A stretch of DNA of 6,067 nt, taken from Candidatus Competibacteraceae bacterium (GTDB lineage: Bacteria; Pseudomonadota; Gammaproteobacteria; Competibacterales; Competibacteraceae). The position numbers and the translations under genes are program-made. The notes under the pieces are model-generated. The model was not told the DNA's origin. It was given only the letters and a program-made list of their open reading frames with translations, and ran no database searches. Location of the stretch: the NCBI GenBank assembly GCA_020445005.1, contig JAGRHM010000403.1, positions 1 to 6,067 on the forward strand, in the 5' to 3' direction. Positions 1 through 6,067 of this stretch are shown piece after piece (position 1 is the first letter of the stretch; every line of letters starts with the position of its first letter).

Positions 1-358
1 CGGGAATCAGCGCCAGATTCTCCAGTCCCGGCCAACCTTGCGCCAACGTCCAGCAGACGAAATCATGCCATTTTTCCCCCGCCCCGACGCGCACGAACCA
101 GGCGTCCGCATCCTCCGCAATCCGCTCCCGTCCGGGAATGCACACCTGTAAAATCAGTCCGGCAAAATCGCCGGTCAGCACCAGATTGCTGCCGCCGCCG
201 AGGATGAAACGCGGCAAGGACGTCCATTCAGGACGGTTCATGAGGTCAAGAATTTGCGCCGGCGCATCGATAATAGCGAACCAATTTGCGTAGGCCGGGA
301 GACCAAAGCTGTTGCGGTTGTGCAGCGGCGCATTGCGCCGCAAGAGGTCAGCCGACAT
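1..358 (-). CDS. murB: MurB, UDP-N-acetylenolpyruvoylglucosamine reductase, N-terminal part (runs off the left edge)
   Basis: This cytoplasmic FAD enzyme uses NADPH to reduce UDP-GlcNAc-enolpyruvate to UDP-MurNAc, the second committed step of peptidoglycan precursor synthesis. I translated 119 codons from the ATG at 358-356. They show the family pattern: [10 protein letters not shown] at residues 13-22, the FAD-binding loop LGGGSNLVL at 53-61, [11 protein letters not shown] at 91-101, and GLENLALIP at 111-119. In E. coli-type (type I) MurB this last motif continues into the PG(C/S)VG segment, and the window ends exactly there. The full protein is usually about 340 residues, so roughly one third is present. 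The catalytic Ser and Glu of the C-terminal part lie outside the window. The start is firm because it shares one base with the ltaE stop (TGATG), which suggests translational coupling to ltaE. The gene is intact as far as it can be read. Confidence 0.95.
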   Translation of the reverse strand, partial: MSADLLRRNAPLHNRNSFGLPAYANWFAIIDAPAQILDLMNRPEWTSLPRFILGGGSNLVLTGDFAGLILQVCIPGRERIAEDADAWFVRVGAGEKWHDFVCWTLAQGWPGLENLALIP

Positions 359-1428
359 CAGCGCCGCTCGGCGGCCTGAGCTTGGGTCAATGCTCGTTGC
401 AAGTCGTTGACCAGTTGGTCGACCGCCTCTTGAGGCGTATTCCAGGAACACATCAGCCGGACGCCGCCTACGCCGATAAAGGTGTAAAATTGCCAGCCCT
501 TGGCCTGTAGGGTTTGAATGACCGGCGGCGGCAATTCCAGGAAAACGGAATTGGCCTGGCGGGGGAACATCGGCTCCAAACCAGTCGCCTCTCGCAACCG
601 TTGCTCAAGATAAGCGGCCATGCTGTTCGCATGGCGGGCGTTGCGCAGCCAGGCGCCGGTTTCCAGCATTCCCAGCCAGGGCGCGGCAATGAAACGCATC
701 TTGGAAGCCAGTTGTCCGGCCTGCTTGCAGCGCCAGGCAAAATCGGTCGCCAGGTCCTGATCAAAGAACAGGATCGCCTCGCCGACCGCCATCCCGTTCT
801 TGGTTCCGCCCAGGCACAGCACATCAATACCCGCTTGCCAGGTCATTTGCGCCGGCGTCTGGTCCAGGGTCGCCACCGCGTTAGCGAAACGGGCGCCATC
901 CATATGCATTTTCAATTGATATTGTTTGGCCAGGTGACGCAGACCGCGCAGATCATCCAGAGTGTAGACCGTCCCCAATTCGGTGGCCTGGGTGACGCTG
1001 ATGACTTTGGGTTTGGGATAGTGAATATCAGAGCGACGGGTAATCAGTCGTTCCACATCGGGTGGATCGAGCTTGCCATGTTCGCCTTTGCCCAGCAACA
1101 GCTTGGAGCCATTGGAGGCGAATTCCGGACCGCCGCATTCGTCGGTTTCGATATGGGCGGTCTCATGGCAAATCACGCTGTGATAGGACTGGCAGAGCGC
1201 GGCCAGCGACAGGGAATTCGCAGCGGTGCCGTTGAACACGAAGAACACTTCGCAGTCGGTTTCGAAAAGTTCGCGAAAACGGTCCGCCGTTTGCTCAGTC
1301 CATGGATCATTGCCATAGGCGGGAGCATCGCCGGCATTAGCCTCCAGCAGATAGTCCAGGGCTTCCGGGCAAATACCGGAATAATTATCGCTGGCGAATT
1401 GGCGAGTGGGGGGATGGGTTTTATTCAT
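358..1428 (-). CDS. ltaE: Low-specificity L-threonine aldolase (PLP-dependent)
   Basis: This cytoplasmic PLP enzyme of the fold-type I, beta-eliminating lyase family cleaves L-threonine or L-allo-threonine to glycine and acetaldehyde. The 356-residue protein resembles the Pseudomonas low-specificity enzyme (about 346 residues) throughout. It has [13 protein letters not shown] at 11-23, [18 protein letters not shown] at 55-73, and [13 protein letters not shown] at 87-99, where His92 matches the His that stacks on PLP. DGAR at 177-180 supplies the Asp that contacts the PLP nitrogen. [16 protein letters not shown] at 207-222 carries the Schiff-base lysine, Lys210. [12 protein letters not shown] at 235-246 and the C-terminal [12 protein letters not shown] also fit. 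The ATG start lies 40 bases after the tgpA stop with no good Shine-Dalgarno sequence close by; a GGAG lies about 15 bases upstream, which is too far. An in-frame TAG upstream rules out a much longer form. The stop overlaps the murB start by one base. Confidence 0.95.
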   Translation of the reverse strand: MNKTHPPTRQFASDNYSGICPEALDYLLEANAGDAPAYGNDPWTEQTADRFRELFETDCEVFFVFNGTAANSLSLAALCQSYHSVICHETAHIETDECGGPEFASNGSKLLLGKGEHGKLDPPDVERLITRRSDIHYPKPKVISVTQATELGTVYTLDDLRGLRHLAKQYQLKMHMDGARFANAVATLDQTPAQMTWQAGIDVLCLGGTKNGMAVGEAILFFDQDLATDFAWRCKQAGQLASKMRFIAAPWLGMLETGAWLRNARHANSMAAYLEQRLREATGLEPMFPRQANSVFLELPPPVIQTLQAKGWQFYTFIGVGGVRLMCSWNTPQEAVDQLVNDLQRALTQAQAAERR

Positions 1429-1468
1429 GGGTTCAACCGGAGACTCCAGATCATCATCCTATCATTAT

Positions 1469-3490
1469 TCAGTGATGGCGAATGTGAAACCGCCGCACCT
1501 GTCGTTGTAACCGGCGCACGGCTGGCGGGGAAATGACTGGTCCGTAGCGCAAGGCGGCGTACAACCGGGCGATGTCCCGCACCGGCCCAGCCAATTCCGG
1601 GTGTTGCGCCACGACCCGTTCGCTGAAATCCAGCGGACCTTCGTGGGAACCGCGCGCCAGCCCGCGCCGAGCCAACCGGTCGCAGAATTGCTGCCAAGCC
1701 CTTGCCACCGGATCAGGCAGTTGGCGACTCCGCCAGCGCAGAATGATGAAGATCGCGCCCAAACCGCTCAGGGTGACGACCATGGCGATGGTCATCTCGC
1801 GCCAATCCACCGCGCCGAACCCCAGACCGGATAGAAATTCCTTTTGCCGGTCGGGACCATAGGCTAACACCCACTCGTTCCATTGAATATTCAGCGCATC
1901 CCAATTCAGGGCCAATCGCCGCAGCCATTCATAATCGCCGCCTCGACGAGCCAGAAACGGCAGGGTATCCGTATCGGCCAATGCGGCGTAAATACCTTGT
2001 TGAATCCGATTCGGCGAGACCGCCGCCGTGGGATCGATCCGCGTCCAGCCTTGTTCTTCCAGCCACACCTCGGCCCAGGCATGGGCGTCGGATTGGCGGA
2101 CGATCAGGTATTCCCCCAGTTCGTTACGCTCGCCCCCCTGGTAACCGGTAATAACCCGCGCCGGCACTCCAGCAGCCCGCATCAAAAACACAAAGGCGCT
2201 GGCGTAATGTTCACAAAAGCCCTTGCGAGTGCGGAACAGAAACTCATCGACGCTATGGAAGCCGAGCAGAGGGGGATTCAGGGTGTAAGAGAATGGTTGC
2301 TCCCGGAACAGGCTCAGCGCCTTTCCTACCAGCGCCGCGGGCCGAGGGTCACGCGCACGCCATTCCTCCGCCAGTTCCCGGGCGCGCGAATTGCTCTGCG
2401 GCGGCAACTGTAAGCCGAGGAAACGTTCGGATGCGGTTAACTGACCAGTGCGATATTGCAAATAGGAGCGCATCGCATAGCGGTATACTTCGTTGACCGG
2501 TTGCTCGCGCAATACTTGAAACGACCGGGTCATGCCGGCGCTCGGCGGCAAGCTGGCCGGCAGATCCAGCGCCAGCAGCCAGCGGCGGTTATTCGGCTCC
2601 ATCAGCACCGCGTAATCCAGGACTGGACCTTCCGGAGTCAATGGATAGGGCGTTTTTGATGGCAATTCCTCGCGTTGTCGCCAGCGCCGTCCATCGAAGC
2701 TCCATAACACCGGTCCGCGCCAGTAAAGCTGTTTTGATGAGGGCATATCGCCAGTGAATCGCACTCGGAATGCGACTTCGCCGGACTGAATCAATTGACT
2801 GATCGTTCCTGGCTCCATCTCCCCGGATAAACCGGTGCGGCCTTTGTAGGCATCCTTGGGTAGTCCCCATAACGGTCCTGGGATGCGCGGGAACAGCACA
2901 AACAGCACCAACATGACCGGAATAGCCGCCAGCACCATTTTACCCGCCAGCCGCAAGGGCGCGAGCGCGGTTAGACCCGCGTGTTGACGGTGGATGACCA
3001 TCTGGGAGACCAGCATCAGCGTCACCACTCCCAGCAGGTAGGCGACCATGGGAATTTCCTGGCTGTAGAGCAGGTTGCTCATCACGAGCAGATAGCCGAG
3101 GAAGACCAGCGCCACGCCATCGCGCAATCCCCGGGTTTCCAGCAATTTGCAGGCGGCCATCGCGGTCATCAACGCCACGCCGGGGTCGCGGCCAAACAGC
3201 GTTCGGTAACTGACCAGCACCCCGGCGGTCGCCAGCAGCGCCAGCGTCAACAGCGCCCAGCGGGGCGGCAGTGGTTGTTTTCGAATGGCGATGAAAGCGC
3301 GCCAGCCGGCAATCACGAAAAAAGCGGGCGTCAGCCAGATGGGCAATTCGTTCGCGTGCGGCGCGACCGCCAGGGCTAAGGTCAACGTCAGCCAGATCGA
3401 CGCGATCGGAGTCAACAGACTTTCCCCACCCTTTGCGGAAACGAGAGAGGTGGAAGAGAGGGAGTTATGTTGTCGTCTCCAGAATCGCAT
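1469..3490 (-). CDS. tgpA: TgpA-type membrane transglutaminase (DUF3488 + transglutaminase-like core + DUF4129)
   Basis: Inner-membrane protein of 673 residues, close to the length of Pseudomonas TgpA. About six hydrophobic segments occupy the N-terminal part (roughly 29-44, 50-67, 79-96, 124-142, 146-166, 183-201). A DUF3488-type region follows, with PGPLWGLPKDA at 204-214 and YWRGPVL at 256-262. The transglutaminase-like domain has a complete Cys-His-Asp triad: Cys426 in RKGFCEHYASAF, His470 in SDAHAWAEVW, and Asp486 in WTRIDPTAA. One more membrane segment (about 566-585) leads to a DUF4129-like tail rich in Arg. The domain between the last two membrane regions is expected in the periplasm. 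In Pseudomonas aeruginosa the homologue is known to be important for viability; the physiological substrate is unclear. I chose the ATG at 3490 because AAGGA sits 7 bases before it. A start at 3658 would overlap the DUF58 gene by about 120 bases and add a low-complexity extension. The gene follows DUF58 after 44 bases. Confidence 0.92.
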   Translation of the reverse strand: MRFWRRQHNSLSSTSLVSAKGGESLLTPIASIWLTLTLALAVAPHANELPIWLTPAFFVIAGWRAFIAIRKQPLPPRWALLTLALLATAGVLVSYRTLFGRDPGVALMTAMAACKLLETRGLRDGVALVFLGYLLVMSNLLYSQEIPMVAYLLGVVTLMLVSQMVIHRQHAGLTALAPLRLAGKMVLAAIPVMLVLFVLFPRIPGPLWGLPKDAYKGRTGLSGEMEPGTISQLIQSGEVAFRVRFTGDMPSSKQLYWRGPVLWSFDGRRWRQREELPSKTPYPLTPEGPVLDYAVLMEPNNRRWLLALDLPASLPPSAGMTRSFQVLREQPVNEVYRYAMRSYLQYRTGQLTASERFLGLQLPPQSNSRARELAEEWRARDPRPAALVGKALSLFREQPFSYTLNPPLLGFHSVDEFLFRTRKGFCEHYASAFVFLMRAAGVPARVITGYQGGERNELGEYLIVRQSDAHAWAEVWLEEQGWTRIDPTAAVSPNRIQQGIYAALADTDTLPFLARRGGDYEWLRRLALNWDALNIQWNEWVLAYGPDRQKEFLSGLGFGAVDWREMTIAMVVTLSGLGAIFIILRWRSRQLPDPVARAWQQFCDRLARRGLARGSHEGPLDFSERVVAQHPELAGPVRDIARLYAALRYGPVISPPAVRRLQRQVRRFHIRHH

Positions 3491-3503
3491 GAAGGCATCC
3501 TTC
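3491..3503 (-). promoter_or_regulatory. Ribosome binding site of tgpA within a 5-bp hairpin
   Basis: The minus strand reads GAAGG-ATG-CCTTC directly followed by the ATG of tgpA. AAGGA (3502-3498) is a good Shine-Dalgarno sequence at 7-base spacing and sets the start of tgpA. The same bases form a perfect 5-bp stem with a 3-base loop that would bury most of the site. Whether the stem forms in the mRNA is inference. Confidence 0.6.
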
Positions 3504-3534
3504 GGCAAGGGTGATTCGGGATTTTGCGCAGATA

Positions 3535-4482
3535 TTAAAACAGCGCCAAGGCCTCCAGACAGCGCCGGCGATGCGCATCGCCTTGTCCCGGAGGAATGTG
3601 CTTGCCAGGCAGGCGCAAGCCATAGCGCCGCCCCTCGTTTTCCGCTTTTAGCACCCACTGACAGAGTTGCGCCAACCGTGCCTCGACCGCGTCATCACCG
3701 AGCAGTGACCAGTCTAGCCACAACTCCGGGCGGGCCTGATCGGTGAAGCGTTTGACCAGTAATCCCTCGCTGCGACTCGCTGCTTTCCAGGCAATCCGAC
3801 GCGGAGAATCCCCCGGGGCATAAGGTCGGAAACCGACATAGTCCTCGCTGCCTGGCCCGATTTCATGTAAACCGCCGCCGGAACTGTTGGGTAACGCTGC
3901 AGGCAAGGCGCGGCGTCCTCGTGGCGGTGGATAAACCAGGATGGCGGACTCGAATTCCACCCAGCTCCACGATTGCAATAAACCCAGGGGAAAACGGGTC
4001 AGCACCCGAATATGTCCGGGCCGCAACCAGCCGCGCCGCGTCGCTGGAATGGTTAGGGTCGCCACCGCTGCGCTAGAAGCCGGCGTATCCACATAGCAGG
4101 GCGGTTGATCCCGCCATTGTAGCCCAACGCCGTAACGCGGTTTGGGATCGGGATTATCCAGCCGGAAACGCAGGGTAGCCTCCTGACCCACGAAAGTCGG
4201 CTCTATATCGGCGGGATGAACAACCAACCCTAACAACGTGTCGTGCGCCTGCCACATGCTGTTATGGGCCACGGCGACCAGCAGGAAGGTGAACGCGAAA
4301 CCCATGCTGTTGCTGTAGTTGATCGACCAGAGAAACAGTACGAACAGCAGGGCGGCGAAAGCATAGCCATAACGAGTGGGCAGAATGTAGATACGGCGAC
4401 GCTCCAATCGCACCGGTTCATGCGTCGGTCGCTGACTGCGGGTGACCCACGCTTCGAAGCGTTGCCGTAAGCCATCGAACAT
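3535..4482 (-). CDS. DUF58 family protein, short membrane-anchored type
   Basis: The 315-residue protein has two adjacent hydrophobic helices near the N terminus (about 38-54 and 57-72), a beta-rich middle region, and the DUF58 signature at 212-236 (SEDYVGFRPYAPGD, then RRIAWKAASR). Proteins of this family are regularly encoded between a MoxR ATPase and a TgpA-like transglutaminase, as here, and the three are thought to work together at the inner membrane. No enzymatic activity is established. DUF58 overlaps a von Willebrand A-like fold. Here LDWSLL at 256-261 keeps the Asp-x-Ser part of the metal-binding DxSxS motif but lacks the second Ser, and only about 55 residues follow, so metal binding is doubtful. 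The ATG at 4482 lies 10 bases after the moxR stop and has no clear Shine-Dalgarno sequence, so it may depend on coupling to moxR translation. The family call is firm; the function is inferred from context. Confidence 0.9.
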   Translation of the reverse strand: MFDGLRQRFEAWVTRSQRPTHEPVRLERRRIYILPTRYGYAFAALLFVLFLWSINYSNSMGFAFTFLLVAVAHNSMWQAHDTLLGLVVHPADIEPTFVGQEATLRFRLDNPDPKPRYGVGLQWRDQPPCYVDTPASSAAVATLTIPATRRGWLRPGHIRVLTRFPLGLLQSWSWVEFESAILVYPPPRGRRALPAALPNSSGGGLHEIGPGSEDYVGFRPYAPGDSPRRIAWKAASRSEGLLVKRFTDQARPELWLDWSLLGDDAVEARLAQLCQWVLKAENEGRRYGLRLPGKHIPPGQGDAHRRRCLEALALF

Positions 4483-4492
4483 GCAATCAGAC

Positions 4493-5422
4493 TCAGGCCG
4501 GCAGGGCTACAGCGTTTAGTAACTGTTCAACCAATGCAGCAGATGACTGTTCCAGGTTATCGTCACCGGGGTGCAGGCGATGGCCGACGACGGCGGGCAA
4601 CACGGTCTGCACATCCTCTGGCAACACATGCCCTCGCCGGTGCAGCAACGCCCAGGCCCGCGCCGCGCGCAATAGCCCCAGTCCAGCCCGTGGCGACAGG
4701 CCGCCGCGGAAACGATTGGACTGGCGGGAGAACGCCAGCAGCGCCTGCACATAATCCAGCAACGGCGGCGCAGCGTGAACGCCAGCGACTTTCGCTTGCG
4801 CCTCATGCAATTGCGCCGGAGCCATACTGATTGCCAAGCGGGCCAGCACCTCGCGGCGGTCTTCGCCTTCCAGCAACATCCGCTCGGCTTGCACATCGGG
4901 ATAACCCAGTTCGATCCGCATGAGAAACCGGTCCAGTTGCGATTCCGGCAAGGGAAAGGTGCCAATCTGGTAAGCCGGGTTCTGCGTGGCGATCACGAAA
5001 AACGGCTTCGGCAATTCGCGGCTCTCGCCTTCAATCGTGACCTGGCCTTCCTCCATCGCCTCTAGCAGGGCGCTCTGGGTTTTGGGCGTAGCGCGGTTAA
5101 TTTCATCCGCCAGGATGAGCTGAGCGAAGATCGGTCCAGGATGAAAGACAAAAGTCTCCTTCTGGCGTTCATACACCGCTGCGCCGAGAATGTCCGCCGG
5201 CAACAGATCGCTGGTGAACTGGATGCGTTGGTACTGTAAACCCAGGCAGCGCGCCAGGGCATGGGCGAGCGTGGTCTTGCCCATGCCCGGCAAATCTTCG
5301 ATCAACAAATGACCGCGGGCCAGCAGGCAAGCCAGCGCCAGCCGGATGGCTCGTTCTTTGCCCAGGATCGTCGTGCCGACCTCCTGGATCGTGAATTCCA
5401 GTTGATCCTCAAGCGTTGCCAC
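4493..5422 (-). CDS. MoxR-family AAA+ ATPase
   Basis: Cytoplasmic ATPase of the MoxR group, usually seen as a chaperone-like remodeller for partner proteins encoded next to it, here DUF58 and TgpA. In the 309-residue version chosen, the Walker A motif EDLPGMGKTT has Lys49 and Thr50, Walker B LILADEINRA has Asp106 and Glu107, sensor 1 is ATQNP at 145-149, the arginine finger region LPESQLDRFLMR includes Arg165, and a sensor 2-like SPRAGL has Arg245. All ATPase residues are present, so it should be active. The start is a choice between a GTG at 5422 and an ATG at 5476. I prefer the GTG: CAGGA lies 8 bases before it, it begins 4 bases after the carbonic anhydrase stop, and it leaves about 20 residues before the ILGKE motif, typical of the family. 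The ATG would add 18 residues and overlap the upstream gene by 50 bases. Confidence 0.93.
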   Translation of the reverse strand: MATLEDQLEFTIQEVGTTILGKERAIRLALACLLARGHLLIEDLPGMGKTTLAHALARCLGLQYQRIQFTSDLLPADILGAAVYERQKETFVFHPGPIFAQLILADEINRATPKTQSALLEAMEEGQVTIEGESRELPKPFFVIATQNPAYQIGTFPLPESQLDRFLMRIELGYPDVQAERMLLEGEDRREVLARLAISMAPAQLHEAQAKVAGVHAAPPLLDYVQALLAFSRQSNRFRGGLSPRAGLGLLRAARAWALLHRRGHVLPEDVQTVLPAVVGHRLHPGDDNLEQSSAALVEQLLNAVALPA

Positions 5423-5426
5423 CGGT

Positions 5427-5951
5427 TCAATCCTGCTTGCGCAGATCACGCTTGAATCGCTTGAAATTCTCGACATAGCGCCCTGCGGACAGGCGCAAAC
5501 CTTCGATTTCCTGCTCAGTCAGGGTGCGCACAATTTTGCCTGGCGAACCCATAACCAGCGAGCCATCCGGAATCACCTTGCCTTCCGGGATCAGGCTGTT
5601 GGCGCCAATCAGGCAGTTTTTGCCGATTACAGCGCGGTTCATGATCAGACTTTTTATGCCGATCAAGCTGTTGTCGCCGATGGTGCAGCCATGCAGCATG
5701 GCGAGATGGCCTACGGTGACATCGCGACCGATGGTGAGCAGAATGCCGGGGTCAGTGTGGAGAATCGCGCCGTCCTGGACATTGGAATTTTCGCCAATGG
5801 TCATCACGTCATTGTCGCCGCGGGCCACGACGTTGAACCAAATGCTGGCGTTATGCTTGAGGATGACCGAGCCGATCACGGTCGCATTGTCGGCAATGAA
5901 CCAGTCTTCGCCATGGAATTCGACCTTGCGGTCGCCAAGGGAGTAGATCAC
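5427..5951 (-). CDS. Gamma-class carbonic anhydrase-like hexapeptide-repeat protein (YrdA/PaaY/CaiE family)
   Basis: The 174-residue protein is a left-handed beta-helix with hexapeptide repeats such as [24 protein letters not shown] and IGANSL, followed by a C-terminal helix. It is expected to be a soluble trimer. The three zinc ligands of gamma carbonic anhydrases are all present: His65 in ILHTD, and His82 and His87 in [10 protein letters not shown]. Arg44, Asp46 and Gln59 match conserved active-site residues of the Methanosarcina enzyme Cam. Asn47 replaces the catalytic Glu62 of Cam, and the acidic loop holding the Cam proton-shuttle Glu is absent, as in many YrdA-like proteins. It may therefore be a weak carbonic anhydrase or act on another substrate. 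The start is a GTG at 5951-5949, chosen because AGGAGG lies 5 bases upstream. It is the first gene of the cluster; the moxR GTG follows 4 bases after its stop. Confidence 0.93.
   Translation of the reverse strand: MIYSLGDRKVEFHGEDWFIADNATVIGSVILKHNASIWFNVVARGDNDVMTIGENSNVQDGAILHTDPGILLTIGRDVTVGHLAMLHGCTIGDNSLIGIKSLIMNRAVIGKNCLIGANSLIPEGKVIPDGSLVMGSPGKIVRTLTEQEIEGLRLSAGRYVENFKRFKRDLRKQD
5431..5435 (-). promoter_or_regulatory. Ribosome binding site that supports the GTG start of the MoxR gene
   Basis: The minus strand reads CAGGA, then TTGAACCG (8 bases), then GTG at 5422-5420. The site lies inside the last codons of the carbonic anhydrase-like gene, so ribosomes finishing that gene stop next to it. 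It decides in favour of the GTG start over the ATG at 5476, where only an AGGG at 4-base spacing is found. Confidence 0.55.
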
Positions 5952-5956
5952 CGGAT

Positions 5957-5962
5957 CCTCCT
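5957..5962 (-). promoter_or_regulatory. Ribosome binding site of the carbonic anhydrase-like gene
   Basis: The minus strand reads AGGAGG, then ATCCG, then the GTG start codon. This is a full-consensus Shine-Dalgarno sequence at 5-base spacing. It fixes the GTG start and is by far the strongest ribosome binding site in the window. Confidence 0.85.
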
Positions 5963-5996
5963 GGGAAGGTGCGAGGGGGATTGAGAAAACCGGGGC

Positions 5997-6025
5997 AGTA
6001 TAAACGAGATTAACGGATGAACAGC
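5997..6025 (-). promoter_or_regulatory. Possible sigma-70 promoter for the cluster
   Basis: The 116 bases between the carbonic anhydrase start and the right edge hold no supported gene. On the minus strand TATACT (6002-5997) matches the -10 consensus TATAAT at five of six positions and lies about 45 bases before the GTG start. The -35 region at the proper spacing (GCTGTT at 6025-6020, 17-base spacer) matches poorly, and there is no extended -10 TG. The call rests on the -10 box and its place before the first gene only. Confidence 0.3.
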
Positions 6026-6067
6026 GTTATGAAGTGGGAAATGCGGAAGGATGTAGCCAGGTGAGAA

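Noticed and set aside
1430..1447. Two back-to-back 9-base palindromes, GGTTCAACC and GGAGACTCC, just before ltaE
   Set aside because: Each has a one-base centre, so neither can form an RNA hairpin, and there is no T-run for a terminator. A protein binding site is possible but nothing supports it.
514..1536. Plus-strand open frame of 340 codons opposite ltaE
   Set aside because: It mirrors almost the whole of ltaE, a gene with unmistakable family motifs. Its translation shows no domain I recognise and is rich in Gln, Gly and Arg, as expected from the reverse complement of a GC-rich gene. It has no supporting ribosome binding site that I can see.
1883..2413. Plus-strand open frame of 176 codons inside tgpA
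   Set aside because: It lies opposite the transglutaminase core, where the catalytic Cys, His and Asp are read from the minus strand. The plus-strand product has no recognisable features.
3491..3658. 56-residue N-terminal extension of tgpA from an ATG at 3658
   Set aside because: It would overlap the DUF58 coding region, and the extension has no membrane or domain features. The ATG at 3490 has a well-spaced AAGGA.
3285..3746. Plus-strand open frame of 153 codons across the DUF58-tgpA junction
   Set aside because: It covers parts of two real minus-strand genes in antisense, and its protein is low-complexity with no recognisable domain.
6017..6064. 15-codon plus-strand frame in the intergenic region at the right edge
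   Set aside because: It is too short to judge, has no clear ribosome binding site, and encodes nothing recognisable.
1..6067. Mobile elements, CRISPR arrays, tRNA or rRNA genes, phage genes
   Set aside because: I looked for transposase-like frames, terminal inverted repeats, regularly spaced repeats and tRNA-like folds and found none. The coding capacity is fully taken up by six ordinary chromosomal genes of similar composition.

Overview
The window reads as a single leftward (minus-strand) gene cluster from a GC-rich proteobacterium, most likely a gammaproteobacterium. The murB fragment has the same N-terminal organisation as the E. coli enzyme. The threonine aldolase closely resembles the Pseudomonas low-specificity enzyme. 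The moxR/DUF58/transglutaminase trio follows the arrangement around the Pseudomonas tgpA gene. I cannot place it at genus level from the sequence alone.

Layout in transcription order, from the right end of the window to the left: about 115 bases without a gene, holding a possible promoter and a strong ribosome binding site; a gamma-class carbonic anhydrase-like hexapeptide protein (5427-5951); a MoxR-family AAA+ ATPase (4493-5422); a short membrane-anchored DUF58 protein (3535-4482); a TgpA-type membrane transglutaminase (1469-3490); a low-specificity L-threonine aldolase, ltaE (358-1428); and the N-terminal third of murB (1-358), which runs off the left edge. Gaps are 4, 10, 44 and 40 bases, then a one-base TGATG stop/start overlap between ltaE and murB. 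I see no hairpin-plus-T-run terminator between any of the genes, so one polycistronic transcript is the simplest reading.

The three central genes form a well-known module. A cytoplasmic MoxR ATPase (probable chaperone or remodeller) is paired with a DUF58 protein anchored by two membrane helices, and with a polytopic inner-membrane protein whose Cys-His-Asp transglutaminase-like domain faces the periplasm. The tail gene murB makes UDP-MurNAc for peptidoglycan, which gives the cluster a cell-envelope flavour. The carbonic anhydrase-like protein and the threonine aldolase are metabolic enzymes whose link to that theme is not obvious.

Every gene belongs to a recognisable family and the key catalytic residues are present. 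I found no undescribed system. The points worth a second look are small: a hairpin that contains the tgpA ribosome binding site, a 10-codon reading frame ending on the ltaE start codon, a DUF58 protein with only a partial metal-binding motif, and start-codon questions, mainly for the MoxR gene.
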